A DNA stretch of 64,000 nucleotides from Rhodomicrobium vannielii ATCC 17100 (GCF_000166055.1 NC_014664.1:1804001-1868000), one strand, 5' to 3'; counted from the first letter of the stretch, positions 48,730 to 58,196 are shown. The notes: a model not told the origin generated them from the sequence alone. Translations and numbers: made by a program.

Positions 48730-48904
48730 CGGCGCCTCTTGAAACCTAGAGATGAAGACGAGCCTCTCTAGCCGACCGACCGGGCTTGCACAAGCGCGGC
48801 TCTTTAAAGAGCAGGCCTCGAAAGCGGCGAGAAGTGCAGGTGACAGCCGCGCGAGGCCGGTCTATAAGCGCGAACAACGGGACGGCGACGGAAATTCAAA
48901 AGCG

Positions 48905-49639
48905 ATGAGCCAGACGATCATCTCCATGAAGTGGGGCAAGCGTTATGGCCCGGACTACGTCAACCGCCTCCACTCCATGATTCGCCGTCACACAACGCGC
49001 CCGACGCGTTTCGTCTGCTATACCGACGATGCGGAGGGCGTTGACGAAGGCGTGGAAACTTACCCGCTGCCGCATATCGTACTGCCCGAGAAACAGCGAT
49101 GGTGGCCCTGGCGCAAGATTTCGCTGTGGCAGAAGGAACTGGATGGGATTTCGGGCGAAGTGCTGTTCCTCGACCTCGACGTCGTCATCACCGGCGGCCT
49201 CGACGACTTCTTCGACTACAAGCCGGGGCACTTCTGCGTGGCGCGCAACTGGACGCAGCCCAAGGAGCACATCGGCAACACGTCCGTCTATCGCTTCCCC
49301 GTCGGCGGCCACACTTATCTATATGACCGGCTGATGAGCGACTTCGACGGCTACTATGGCAAATACCGGAACAGCCAGACCTTCATCTCGCGCGAAATCA
49401 CGGACATAGAGTTCTGGCCGGATTCGTGGTGCCATAGCTTCAAGCACAGCCTGATCCCGACATGGCCGCTCAACCTTATCAAGACGCCGCCGCTGCCGGA
49501 TGGAACGAAAGTAGTGGCTTTCACCGGGAAGCCCGACCCGGACGAGGCTGTGGTGGGAAAATGGCCGCGCGATCATTGGTATCACGTGTTCTACAAGCAG
49601 GTGCGGCCGACTCCCTGGATAGCGGAACACTGGCGGTGA
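48905..49639 (+). CDS. Putative glycosyltransferase-like protein
   Basis: A 244-residue protein with a GT-A-like layout: an N-terminal strand region, then FLDLDVVITGGLDDFF (about 83-98) with a DxD-type DLD motif. Conserved WPWRKISLWQ, a FCVARNW segment and a C-terminal VVAFTGKPDPDEAV follow. It resembles uncharacterised bacterial glycosyltransferase-like proteins. The start at 48905 (MSQTIISMKW) is inferred from family-like strand beginnings; the frame upstream to 48752 reads like non-coding basic sequence. It is divergent from lspA and not in an obvious glycan cluster. Confidence 0.7.
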   Translation: MSQTIISMKWGKRYGPDYVNRLHSMIRRHTTRPTRFVCYTDDAEGVDEGVETYPLPHIVLPEKQRWWPWRKISLWQKELDGISGEVLFLDLDVVITGGLDDFFDYKPGHFCVARNWTQPKEHIGNTSVYRFPVGGHTYLYDRLMSDFDGYYGKYRNSQTFISREITDIEFWPDSWCHSFKHSLIPTWPLNLIKTPPLPDGTKVVAFTGKPDPDEAVVGKWPRDHWYHVFYKQVRPTPWIAEHWR

Positions 49640-49979
49640 TTCGGTCGATGCGGCGAATTACGGCCTTGCGCAATGATCCTGTTTAACAAAACGTTGCATA
49701 ACCGGACTAAGAAAGGCGGCGTCAGGAGACGTTGCGGCAAAATGGTACTAACACGTTGTTCAGCCTGCGTTTGCCAACGTCGGAGGGGATCACCATCTCC
49801 TACCGGCGAGCATGCGTTTTCGTCACTGCTCACGAAAAATCGATTATTTTTTGGGCATATCTAGACGTAGGTAGGATGACACGCTGCGATCGACGCGCTA
49901 ATCAAGTATTTCGTTTGCGGGCACAAACGAGCACTAAAATTGCGGCGTCAGATCGCGAAAGCAGGTGGGAGGCGGAATT
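49640..49979. other. Intergenic region upstream of hemH
   Basis: No supported gene. Short frames at 49673-49864 and 49732-49983 lack features. It includes the palindrome at 49911-49930 and presumably the hemH promoter. Confidence 0.5.
49911..49930. promoter_or_regulatory. Palindrome upstream of hemH
   Basis: TCGTTTG, six bases, CAAACGA: a perfect 7-bp inverted repeat 50 bp before the hemH start, in a position typical for an operator. The regulator is unknown; it is not Irr-like. Confidence 0.35.
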
Positions 49980-51050
49980 ATGAACTTTATGCCGCAGCGC
50001 TTCTGGGGAGTCGCACGTGCTCCGCTGGCTGCGCCTGCCGACCATCCACTTGTGAATTACGGACGCATCGGGGTGCTGCTCGTCAATCTCGGTACGCCCG
50101 ACGGCACGAGTTATTGGCCCATGCGGCGCTACCTCAAGGAATTTCTGTCCGACCGGCGCGTGATCGAGGCTAATTCCGTTGTCTGGTGGCTGATCCTCAA
50201 CATGGTGGTGCTGACCAAGCGCCCTTTTACGTCCGGGGAAGCCTATCGTTCCGTCTGGAATTCCGAGCGCGATGAATCGCCGCTCCGCACCATTACGCGT
50301 AGCCAGAGCGACAAGATCGGCGCGCTTCTCGCGCGCGACCCGCGCATCGAGGTCGACTGGGCGATGCGCTACGGAAATCCGAGCATCAAGTCGCGGCTAG
50401 AAGCGCTTCAGGAAAAGGGCTGCGATCGCATCCTGATTTTCCCGCTTTATCCCCAATATTCGGCGGCGACTAGCGCCACCGCCTGCGACAAGACTTTCGA
50501 CGCTTTGAAGGAAATGCGCTGGCAGCCAGCCATTCGCGTCGTGCCGCCCTATTTCGAAGATCCCGACTATATCGATGCGCTTGCTTCGTCCACGAAGGCG
50601 CGTATCGCTGCGCTCGATTTCGAGCCGGAGGTTGTAATCTCCTCGTTCCACGGCCTGCCGCGCTCCTACACCGACGCTGGCGACCCGTATTACTGTCACT
50701 GCGCGAAGACGGTCCGGCTGCTTGGCGATGCGCTCGGCTGGTCCGAAAACCGCCTTCTGCTCACCTTCCAGTCGCGCTTCGGCTCGGCGGAGTGGCTGCA
50801 ACCCTACACCGCCGACACCATAGCGGACCTCGCGCAGAGAGGCGTGAAGCGCGTGGCGGTGATGACTCCCGGCTTCTCTTCGGACTGCATCGAAACGCTG
50901 GAAGAGATGGGCATTCAAGGGGCGGAAATTTTCCTGGAGAATGGCGGCGAGAAATTCGCGGCCCTGCCCTGCCTGAACGACTCGAACGAGAGCATCGACA
51001 CGCTGACGACCATCGTCAAACGCGAGCTTTCCGGCTGGGTCGACTTCTAG
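49980..51050 (+). CDS. hemH: Ferrochelatase
   Basis: A 356-residue enzyme inserting Fe(II) into protoporphyrin IX, the last step of haem b synthesis. LLVNLGTPD, the catalytic histidine in SSFHGLPRSYTDAGDPY, followed by CHCAKT, LLTFQSRFG and MTPGFSSDCIETLEE are all family signatures. GGGAGG ahead of ATG 49980 sets the start; GTG 49965 is a longer option. It is not beside other haem genes here. Confidence 0.97.
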   Translation: MNFMPQRFWGVARAPLAAPADHPLVNYGRIGVLLVNLGTPDGTSYWPMRRYLKEFLSDRRVIEANSVVWWLILNMVVLTKRPFTSGEAYRSVWNSERDESPLRTITRSQSDKIGALLARDPRIEVDWAMRYGNPSIKSRLEALQEKGCDRILIFPLYPQYSAATSATACDKTFDALKEMRWQPAIRVVPPYFEDPDYIDALASSTKARIAALDFEPEVVISSFHGLPRSYTDAGDPYYCHCAKTVRLLGDALGWSENRLLLTFQSRFGSAEWLQPYTADTIADLAQRGVKRVAVMTPGFSSDCIETLEEMGIQGAEIFLENGGEKFAALPCLNDSNESIDTLTTIVKRELSGWVDF

Positions 51051-51350
51051 CGGGGCAAACTTGAAGTCGCGTGTGGCCGCGAGTTTACGCGCCGAACGCG
51101 CGCTTCAGGCACCGCCCGTTTTTCGTGACTGCCATGCTCAAATTCGACCTCGCGACGAGATCAGCTTTTCAATAAAATTTCGCGATCTCGTTCTTCTACT
51201 CTTCCGTCGGTTGCATTGCAGAGAGGCGCTCATCTGGCCGGTCCTCAATTAATCGAAAGTTTTTCCCAAAAATCCCGGCTTTTCCTTGTTTTCCATCTGC
51301 TTATCGGCAAATCTCCCCGTGCCGACGAACACTCTTGACCAAGGGAACGC
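51051..51350. other. Intergenic region, little recognised
   Basis: 300 bp between hemH and the methyltransferase. The only structure noted is ACGAGATC / GATCTCGT (51155-51162 and 51184-51191), an inverted repeat around an AT-rich 21-nt spacer. Confidence 0.4.
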
Positions 51351-52649
51351 ATGCAGACGGGCGCGCGACTTCAAGCAGCGATAGAAATCCTGTCCGAGAT
51401 CAGGGAGCGGGGCAGACCGGCATCGGTCGCGCTCGCCGACTGGGGCCGCTCGCACCGCTTTGCCGGGTCGGGCGACCGCGCCTGGATTGGCAACCTCGTT
51501 TACGACAGCCTGAGGCGGAAGGGTTCGCTTGCCTTTCTCATGAACTGCGACGAGCCGCGCCCCGTGGCGCTGGCGGCGCTGCACTGCTCGTGGGGTCTGA
51601 CAGCCGACGACATCGCCGTCTTGTGCTCGGGCGAGGAGCACGCGCCGGAACCGCTGACGGCCGCTGAAATCGCGGGGCTTGAGAGCGGCGACCTTTCAGC
51701 CGCGCCAGCGCACGTACAGGGCGATTACCCTGAGTGGCTCGCCGCATCCTTCGCAGCAGCCTTCGGCGCGCGTGCGATTGAGGAAGGAAAGGCGCTCGCG
51801 AACCGCGCCCCGGTTGACCTCCGGGTCAACACGCTGAAGGCGACGCGCGACAAGGTGCTGAAGGCGTTCGACCGTCATAATGCCGTTGAAACGCCGTGGT
51901 CTCCCATCGGCGTGAGGCTGCCGCCGCGCGAGGGTGGCGCGCGCAATCCGAATGTCGAGGCCGACCCGGCGCACGGCAAGGGCTGGTTCGAGGTTCAGGA
52001 TGAAGGCAGCCAGATCGCGGCGCTCATCGCGGACGCGGAACCTCGCATGCAGGTGGCCGACCTCTGTGCGGGTTCGGGTGGAAAGACGCTGGCACTCGCG
52101 GCGCATATGCAGAACACCGGCCAGATTTACGCCTACGACGCGGACGCGACGCGCTTTCGCCCCATCTTCGAGCGGCTGAAGCGAGCAGGCGCGCGTAACG
52201 TGCAGACGCTCCAGCCGGGCGAGACGGCGGCGCTCGACCCGCTGGCGGGCCACATGGATCTCGTGCTCGTCGACGCCCCGTGCACAGGCACAGGCGTTTG
52301 GCGGCGCAAGCCGGATGCGAAATGGCGGCTTTCGCCCGCGCAGCTTGATGAGCGCGTCGCGACACAATCGACGCTCCTCGACGTCGCAGCGACCCTCGTA
52401 AAGCCGGGCGGTAAGCTCGCCTACGTGACCTGTTCAATCCTGCCGGAAGAAAACCAACACCAGATCGAGGCGTTTCTCGCCCGCGCGCCTGGCTTCGCTG
52501 CCATCGACGTCGCCCGCCGCGCAAAGGACGTTCTCGGCCGAACCGTCGAGACAGCCTATGCGGGCGAAGGACACGGGCTTCTTCTCACGCCCGCGAGCCA
52601 CGAAACGGACGGCTTCTTTATCGCCCTGCTGACGAGAACCGCCGATTGA
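51351..52649 (+). CDS. RsmB-type RNA (cytosine-5) methyltransferase
   Basis: A 432-residue SAM-dependent m5C methyltransferase of the RsmB/Nop family, probably acting on 16S rRNA. An N-terminal NusB-like helical region (about 1-130) is followed by the SAM site VADLCAGSGGKTLALAAH. The two catalytic cysteines are in LVDAPCTGTG (release) and YVTCSILPEEN (nucleophile). The N-terminus is shorter than in E. coli RsmB, as in alphaproteobacterial homologues. The plausible ribosome site AAGGGAACGC precedes ATG 51351. Confidence 0.9.
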   Translation: MQTGARLQAAIEILSEIRERGRPASVALADWGRSHRFAGSGDRAWIGNLVYDSLRRKGSLAFLMNCDEPRPVALAALHCSWGLTADDIAVLCSGEEHAPEPLTAAEIAGLESGDLSAAPAHVQGDYPEWLAASFAAAFGARAIEEGKALANRAPVDLRVNTLKATRDKVLKAFDRHNAVETPWSPIGVRLPPREGGARNPNVEADPAHGKGWFEVQDEGSQIAALIADAEPRMQVADLCAGSGGKTLALAAHMQNTGQIYAYDADATRFRPIFERLKRAGARNVQTLQPGETAALDPLAGHMDLVLVDAPCTGTGVWRRKPDAKWRLSPAQLDERVATQSTLLDVAATLVKPGGKLAYVTCSILPEENQHQIEAFLARAPGFAAIDVARRAKDVLGRTVETAYAGEGHGLLLTPASHETDGFFIALLTRTAD

Positions 52650-52957
52650 ACTTGAACGCGACGTTTGGAAGTGAGGAGCGGGTGCGGCTTAAAACCCGCT
52701 TACCCAAGCCGCAAAAGCGTCGCAAAGGCACAAAATTGCCTAAAATTCGCCCAGAGACGGTGTCCTAGCTCGTCGCCGATCCGCAAACAAACAGTCACAA
52801 CACGGATCTAACAAACACTCGCGCATGAGCCGCGTCGGCACGCCGTACGATGACGGCAGCATGCGTGAAAAAGGGCTGTCGCGCGATTGACCTTTCGTCT
52901 GATGGGCGTCGCGCCCGGTTCGCCAATCTTTCACACTCAGGACAAGCGAGTTTCACC
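52650..52957. other. Intergenic region with weak hairpin
   Basis: Only a 7-bp stem AGCGGGT / ACCCGCT (52677-52700) resembling a weak terminator after the methyltransferase gene. No gene is supported; a short frame from 52850 runs into the next gene. Confidence 0.4.
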
Positions 52958-53164
52958 ATGGGTTTCCTCAAGGCCATCATCTCATTGGTTCTTTTCGCCA
53001 TCATCGCCGTTGCGGGCTACTGGCTCATCGCCTCTTACACCACGAAGGGCGAGTTGCCTTACTGGGCAGAGATCAACGCCAACCTTCCCGAGCCGCTCCG
53101 CAGCTTCGCCTGCGCGAACATCAAGAAGACGGATGCGACGGCGGTCGTCGCGAGCTGCCAGTAA
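52958..53164 (+). CDS. Small single-pass membrane protein
   Basis: A 68-residue protein with an N-terminal hydrophobic helix (about 4-24, ISLVLFAIIAVAGYWLI) and a short extracytoplasmic tail with two cysteines (SFACANIK and VASCQ) that could pair. The in-frame region upstream (from 52850) is less plausible. No family recognised. It precedes guaA by about 120 bp. Confidence 0.5.
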   Translation: MGFLKAIISLVLFAIIAVAGYWLIASYTTKGELPYWAEINANLPEPLRSFACANIKKTDATAVVASCQ

Positions 53165-53287
53165 CGCCGAGCCTCGCGGCCGGTTTGCCGCCGGAACGCT
53201 TTACGCGCGCAAAAACAAGGCTATGTTAGGAATGGGTTCGCGCTTGCGCGGACCCATTCGATTTTCTGGACAGAAGTGGAGCTTCTC

Positions 53288-54865
53288 TTGGCCGGTCTTC
53301 CCGCTACGGATGCCGTTCTCATTGTCGATTTCGGTAGCCAGGTTACGCAACTCATCGCGCGGCGCGTGCGCGAGGCCGGTGTCTACTGCGAAATTCATCC
53401 CTATCAATCGGCGGCGGCCGCCTTCGAGACGTTGAAGCCGAAAGGCGTGATCCTCTCCGGCGGCCCGGACACGGTGACGCGCGAGGGCAGCCCCCGCGCG
53501 CCGCAGGCCGTGTTCGATGCCGGCGTTCCGATCCTCGCCATCTGCTACGGCCAGCAGACGCTCGCCTTGCAACTCGGCGGTGACGTCGAGGGCGGCCACG
53601 CTGCCGAATTCGGCCGCGCCGATGTGGAGATCCTGAAGCCTTCGCCGCTTTTCGATGGCATCTGGCAGGTCGGGCAGCGCTACCCCGTCTGGATGAGCCA
53701 CGGCGACCGCGTCACGCGCGCGCCCGAGGGCTTCGAGGTGATCGGCGTTTCCGAGAACGCGCCCTTTGCGATCCTCGTGAACGAAGCGAAGCGCTATTAC
53801 ACCACGATGTTTCACCCGGAGGTGGTGCATACGCCGGACGGCGCGAAGCTCCTCTCCAACTTCGTGCACAAGATCGTCGGCCTCAAGTCGGACTGGACGA
53901 TGTCCGCCTACCGCGCGGAGATGATCCGCAAGATTCGCGAGCAGGTCGGCAACGAGCGAGTGATCTGCGGTCTTTCGGGCGGCGTCGATTCGTCGGTGGC
54001 GGCGGTCCTCATCCACGAGGCGATCGGCGACCAGCTGACCTGCATTTACGTCGACCATGGCCTGATGCGCCTCGGTGAGAGCGAGCAGGTGGTCGGCATG
54101 TTCCGCGACCACTACAACATCCCGCTCGTGCATGTGGATGCGTCTGACCTTTTCATCGACCAGCTTGAGGGCGAAGCCGACCCCGAGAAGAAGCGCAAGA
54201 CCATCGGCCGCCTGTTCATCGAGGTGTTCGAGGCCGAGGCGAAGAAGATCGCCGCCGACGGACGCGGCGCGCCGCGTTTCCTCGCGCAAGGGACGCTCTA
54301 CCCCGATGTGATTGAAAGCGTCAGCTTCTCCGGCGGCCCGTCCGTGACGATCAAGAGCCATCATAATGTCGGCGGTCTGCCGGAGCGCATGCATATGAAG
54401 CTGGTGGAACCCCTGCGCGAACTCTTCAAGGACGAGGTTCGCGCGCTCGGCCGCGAACTCGGCCTGCCGGAGAGTTTCATCGGCCGCCATCCGTTCCCGG
54501 GGCCGGGCCTCGCCATTCGCCTGCCGGGTGGCGTCACGCGAGAAAAGCTCGACATCCTGAGGAAAGCCGACGCCATCTATCTCGACGAAATCCGCAAGGC
54601 CGGGCTTTACGATCACATCTGGCAGGCGTTTTCCGTACTCCTGCCGGTGCAGACGGTGGGCGTCATGGGCGACGGGCGCACCTACGACCGCGTGCTCGCG
54701 CTGCGCGCCGTCACCTCGGTCGACGGCATGACCGCCGACTTCTTCCCGTTCGACATGGGCTTCCTCGGCCGCACCGCCACGCGCATCATCAACGAGGTAA
54801 AAGGCGTCAACCGCGTCGTCTATGACGTGACGTCGAAGCCGCCCGGCACCATCGAGTGGGAATGA
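53288..54865 (+). CDS. guaA: GMP synthase (glutamine-hydrolysing)
   Basis: A 525-residue enzyme converting XMP to GMP with glutamine nitrogen. The class I amidotransferase (about 1-200) has the cysteine in [10 protein letters not shown], and the HPE triad in MFHPEVVHT. The ATP-pyrophosphatase domain has the P-loop [10 protein letters not shown], followed by the GMP synthase dimerisation domain at the C-terminus. A TTG start at 53288 preceded by GGAG six bases upstream is preferred; GTG 53276 is also in frame but lacks a ribosome site. Confidence 0.95.
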   Translation: MAGLPATDAVLIVDFGSQVTQLIARRVREAGVYCEIHPYQSAAAAFETLKPKGVILSGGPDTVTREGSPRAPQAVFDAGVPILAICYGQQTLALQLGGDVEGGHAAEFGRADVEILKPSPLFDGIWQVGQRYPVWMSHGDRVTRAPEGFEVIGVSENAPFAILVNEAKRYYTTMFHPEVVHTPDGAKLLSNFVHKIVGLKSDWTMSAYRAEMIRKIREQVGNERVICGLSGGVDSSVAAVLIHEAIGDQLTCIYVDHGLMRLGESEQVVGMFRDHYNIPLVHVDASDLFIDQLEGEADPEKKRKTIGRLFIEVFEAEAKKIAADGRGAPRFLAQGTLYPDVIESVSFSGGPSVTIKSHHNVGGLPERMHMKLVEPLRELFKDEVRALGRELGLPESFIGRHPFPGPGLAIRLPGGVTREKLDILRKADAIYLDEIRKAGLYDHIWQAFSVLLPVQTVGVMGDGRTYDRVLALRAVTSVDGMTADFFPFDMGFLGRTATRIINEVKGVNRVVYDVTSKPPGTIEWE

Positions 54866-54881
54866 TTTTTGCCCCTCCGGC

Positions 54882-55043
54882 ATCAACGAGCGGACAGACA
54901 GCTGCGCGTCCACGGTCTATAATGCTCGGTCCGCCGATCTTGATTACCGTCGCGTCGGCGAGAATCCGATAATCCGCTGCCTTTTCCACGGCCGCCAAAA
55001 GCTCCGCATCGGTGAGAGAGAGTTCTCTGCCGATATTCCTTAA
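54882..55043 (-). pseudogene. Fragment of a molybdenum storage protein (MosA/MosB-like) gene
   Basis: An open minus-strand segment of about 54 codons reads ...RELSLTDAELLAAVEK... then DYRILADATVIKIGGPSI and IDRGRAAVCPLVD. This is the N-terminal nucleotide-binding part of the amino-acid-kinase-fold molybdenum/tungsten storage protein subunits (family consensus ATVIKIGGQS-DRGRAAVYPLVDE). The match ends abruptly next to the guaA stop; upstream a stop precedes it and there is no start. The remaining 200 or so residues are missing. It is therefore a decayed fragment, implying a past molybdenum-storage function. Confidence 0.68.
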
Positions 55044-55290
55044 AAGCGAGTGTTTTTATCTCGGTGCCGTTGGCAGCAGAAGGACGCGTCTGGCGCGTCA
55101 GCGGGTGCTTGTCGGGAAGGGCACCGATCCAGCCGACCTCATGATCCTCCGAACGCCCGCGGGCATGATCCCCATGCAAAACAGCCAGCGGAACTCGCTA
55201 TTTTGATCCTGGCGGAAATTGTAGCTGCGGCCAAGGACAGACATTAATCGACCTGAACAGAAAGCTCCGCCGGAAGAGCTTCCCGGAATC

Positions 55291-55331
55291 AAAAAAGAGC
55301 GCCCGGCGGTTAACCCGCGGGCGCTCTTTTT
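55291..55331. terminator. Bidirectional intrinsic terminator
   Basis: AAAAAA, GAGCGCCCG, 12-nt loop, CGGGCGCTC, TTTTT. It ends the minus-strand L,D-transpeptidase gene. Confidence 0.92.
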
Positions 55332-55352
55332 CTTCTAAACCTCAGGGAGCGA

Positions 55353-56411
55353 TCAGCGTTCCGTTTTCTCGGCACCCGCCTTGATCGTCAGCTTGGCGTA
55401 GCGCACATGCGCGCTCGCGTGCTGCTTGCAATGCGGGAACTTCAGCGGACAAATCTTGCTGCTGATCGCGGCCTTCAGGACATGGCTGCCGCGTTGACCG
55501 TTTTCGTTGGATACCTTGTGAAGCGTGGGCATGGTCGGCATGGCAGCCGGAGCTTCGGGCTTGGGCTGCTGATCGATGCCCACCGGCTTGATGTTGTCGG
55601 AGGCGTTGCTGGCCTCATCCTGTCGCGGTGCAGGGCGCTGCTTTTCGAGGGGCTTGCAGCCCGGAAGCTGGACCGCGTGGCGGGCCTTGTCGCCGCGGCG
55701 GTCGGCGAAATAATAGCGGTTGTCGCAGACATAGGCCATGGGCGGCAGGCGGTCGCGGTCGAACAGAAGGTCGGCGCGGCGCAGATCGGACCAGAATTCG
55801 TTCAGCTTGCGCGTATCATCCAATTCCGGGGCGTATTTCGCAAAGCGGAAGGGCAGCGCGAGCACGGGCACATGGGATTGGCCGCCGCGCAGAGCCGCGC
55901 GAACCGCGTCGTAAACTTCCTCGACATTCGCATCCTGAATGGCGAAGCAGCCGATGGACGAGCACTTCCCGTGAATGAGGATGCTCGAACCGCCACGGCC
56001 GTTCATCTTGTCGAACGCGTTCGGGTAGTTGATGTTCATGGCGCGATGCCAACGGGGGTTGGGGCCGATAAGGTCATCCCACTCCACGCGATACAGGCCT
56101 TCCGGGGATTGGCGATCGCCTTCGTACATCTTCGGACCGAGGCCACCAGCAAACTTGCAAATGCCGTAGGTCTTGAAGAGTTCGTAGCGCGGACCTTTTT
56201 CGACCCAGAGTTCCAGTGTCGAGCTTTGCTTGTAGATGCGGATGAAGACGGGGGAACCGAGCTTCATGCCTTTGCCTTCGAATTCAGCTGCGAGCGCATT
56301 CTCCTTCTCAACCGCGCCGCGCGCGTCCCGGCTTGTGGCGGAGGCTCCCTGGAAGGAAGCCAGGCAAAAGGCGATCGCGCTTACCAGCACGCACACTAAA
56401 CGATACTGCAT
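55353..56411 (-). CDS. L,D-transpeptidase family protein (YafK-like)
   Basis: A 352-residue exported protein. A signal peptide (cleavage around GASA, residue 25) precedes an YkuD-like domain. The active-site motif is LIHGKCSSIGCFAI with H147 and nucleophile C155, the H-G-x5-GC spacing of the YafK/DpaA branch, which can also cleave the Lpp-peptidoglycan link. After about residue 230 the protein is Pro/Ala-rich, with cysteines near CPLKFPHC. AAGGAG five bases ahead fixes ATG 56411. It is distinct from the 32-kb L,D-transpeptidase, whose motif is SHGCIRL. Confidence 0.85.
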   Translation of the reverse strand: MQYRLVCVLVSAIAFCLASFQGASATSRDARGAVEKENALAAEFEGKGMKLGSPVFIRIYKQSSTLELWVEKGPRYELFKTYGICKFAGGLGPKMYEGDRQSPEGLYRVEWDDLIGPNPRWHRAMNINYPNAFDKMNGRGGSSILIHGKCSSIGCFAIQDANVEEVYDAVRAALRGGQSHVPVLALPFRFAKYAPELDDTRKLNEFWSDLRRADLLFDRDRLPPMAYVCDNRYYFADRRGDKARHAVQLPGCKPLEKQRPAPRQDEASNASDNIKPVGIDQQPKPEAPAAMPTMPTLHKVSNENGQRGSHVLKAAISSKICPLKFPHCKQHASAHVRYAKLTIKAGAEKTER

Positions 56412-57244
56412 CTTCACTCCTTGTAAACTACGCCAGACTAGCGCTCACGCCAAGTGGCGGTTTGAAGCTGTTCCAAGTCATGTCAAGAACAGGCTCAAGC
56501 TTCATTTCCGGAATCGAAATGTGATCTAAGTATGACCACCGGAAAACGAATTATTTAAAGCTTTTAATAGAATTTTATTTAAAGAATTTACCTGCTTTAA
56601 TTCCTGGACTGTAGCTCCCGAACATTGAATTTGCAAGGCAATATGTTCAAGGCACGATTTGGTAACCTTTGGACCCGGGCTTTTGCTTCAGAAAAGCGGG
56701 CCTGAATCGCTCTTCGCAGCGCTGCGCGGATCCCAATCGGCGGGCTGCCCAATACCTTGAAATCGATAATGAAAACTGGCGTTGCAGGCTCGGGAGGACA
56801 CAAACTGCTCAAGACGTCCCACTTAAACTATAGCTTGCTATATCGCTTGCGGTTCGCGAGCTACTTAGGAGACGGCCAGAAACAAACCTGACAATTGCCG
56901 TTAATCTATGGGAACGCGTGAAAAAAGATATTTGGAGCGTAAAAACTGCTCTCTTCTTCGGCGGCCTGCGCGCATTTTGCGCACCACCTCCCACAACCGG
57001 AGGCGTCAACACATCGCAGCCGCCGGGCGCTGTGATGGGGAGCGGTCCACTGCGCGACGCCAAATTGGCAAATGCCGGCCGTCGTTCAACCGCTTTTTGC
57101 AGGATCGGCGATAAACGGGCGGATACGTCGCAGCGAGCGGCGGTGGCGATATTGTATGCCAACTATTTTGGCGCGATAATTGCTTTAACTGCTGGTACGC
57201 CGCGCAAGCCGTGATGGTCGGATTGGCGTGACGTGACCCAAGTT

Positions 57245-57269
57245 GGAACGGGAAACTCAATCGCCGGTT
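57245..57269 (+). promoter_or_regulatory. Near-consensus EcfG-type promoter
   Basis: GGAAC, 16 bases, GGTT, one base off the general stress sigma factor consensus (GGAAC, 16-17, CGTT), 167 bp before the PhyR-like gene. The -10-like part falls inside the adjoining terminator stem, which weakens the call. Confidence 0.28.
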
Positions 57270-57309
57270 GCTCAGGGTGCTCCCTTGCCCTGGCACCGGC
57301 GCTTTTTTT
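57263..57309 (+). terminator. Strong nested intrinsic terminator
   Basis: Outer stem GCCGGT / ACCGGC encloses inner stem CAGGG / CCCTG and is followed by GC and seven T. It would stop plus-strand transcripts from the gene-poor region before the PhyR-like gene. Confidence 0.85.
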
Positions 57310-57435
57310 GCGGGAACGGCACCGTGGGCATCAACCCGAGATTAACTTTCAGCTTCTCCTACACTTTCATCTCCAGTATGGTCGCATATCCTAGCCGAGC
57401 CAATGCTTGGACGTTTAGGTGAGGATCCGTTCATT

Positions 57436-58167
57436 ATGGGCGATGCTATCTCCGGAAAACTTTTAAAAAATATTTTTCGATATGCTTCCTGCATACTGGG
57501 CAACAGGCAATTGAGCCGTATTGCCGTTGTTGAAGCTTTGAAAGCGCAGGGCATTAATGGCGGATCGTCGAGATTCGAACTTTACCGCCTGGTGAACGAA
57601 GCTGCCGTGTCGAGTGCGCCTCTCGCTGAGGTGCGCTTCAGCGGAGGGTGCGGTATCGGCACCGAACTTCTGAAGCTTCCTCACCAGCGCCGCCAGATCG
57701 TGGCGCTTCGGGCGGTCATGGGGTTCTCTTACGGCGACGTGGGCGAAATAATGGGGATGACGGAGGCGGCCGTTCGCCGGGCCTACGTCTCTTCGCTGCT
57801 GGAAATGCGCGCGAAGCCCGCAGTGCTGATAATCGAAGACGAGGCCATGATCGCGCTCGATCTCCAGAAGATCATCAAGACGCTCGGCCTCTCCGTCGCT
57901 GGCATCGCTAAAAACCGTGAGGAAGCTTTGCGGATCGTGGGCTTGTCTCACCCGAAGCTGATCGTCGCGGATTATCGGCTCAGGGATGAGACCGGCATCG
58001 ATGTGGTGAACGCGATCCGCGAGCAGATCCACGCAGACGTCATCTATATCACCGCTCATCCCGAAGCCGTCACCGAGCAGCTTGGAGCCGCTAGCGAAGT
58101 GGTGCTTTCGAAGCCGTTCAACGCGCGCGCTCTCGTCGCCGCGGTCCAGTCGAAGCTCGCGGCGTAA
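57436..58167 (+). CDS. PhyR-like response regulator (sigma-factor-like domain plus receiver)
   Basis: A 243-residue protein with PhyR order: an N-terminal EcfG sigma-like region (about 1-125, including the sigma4-like helix FSYGDVGEIMGMTEAAVRRAY), then a receiver domain (about 128-243) with acid pocket E134/D135, phosphoacceptor D179, T206 and K226. In PhyR, phosphorylation frees the sigma-like domain to capture the anti-sigma factor NepR, releasing EcfG for the general stress response. The sigma2-like half is weakly conserved and no nepR or ecfG lies nearby. GAGGAT about ten bases ahead suggests ATG 57436; ATG 57403 is alternative. Confidence 0.8.
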   Translation: MGDAISGKLLKNIFRYASCILGNRQLSRIAVVEALKAQGINGGSSRFELYRLVNEAAVSSAPLAEVRFSGGCGIGTELLKLPHQRRQIVALRAVMGFSYGDVGEIMGMTEAAVRRAYVSSLLEMRAKPAVLIIEDEAMIALDLQKIIKTLGLSVAGIAKNREEALRIVGLSHPKLIVADYRLRDETGIDVVNAIREQIHADVIYITAHPEAVTEQLGAASEVVLSKPFNARALVAAVQSKLAA

Positions 58168-58196
58168 GGCGCGCCGCGAGATGGAACGATGACGGA

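Larger units (their letters stand above)
54866..55352. other. Intergenic region holding the MoSto fragment and a terminator
   Basis: Contains the storage-protein fragment (54882-55043) and the terminator at 55291-55331. The frames of 60-100 codons here show no recognisable protein apart from the fragment. Confidence 0.55.
56412..57435. other. Gene-poor 1-kb stretch upstream of the PhyR-like gene
   Basis: No convincing gene on either strand; short frames (for example 56918-57214 plus and 57006-57296 minus) lack domains, signals or ribosome sites. It contains AT-rich DNA near 56540-56620, a strong terminator at 57263-57309 and a GGAAC/GGTT pair. Remnants or a small RNA cannot be excluded. Confidence 0.45.

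Noticed and set aside
49673-49864. Short plus-strand frames upstream of hemH
   Set aside because: No features and not near a ribosome site; composition resembles noncoding DNA.
56918-57214. 98-codon plus-strand frame in the gene-poor stretch
   Set aside because: No domain, signal peptide or ribosome site; low support compared with the overlapping minus-strand frame, also unsupported.
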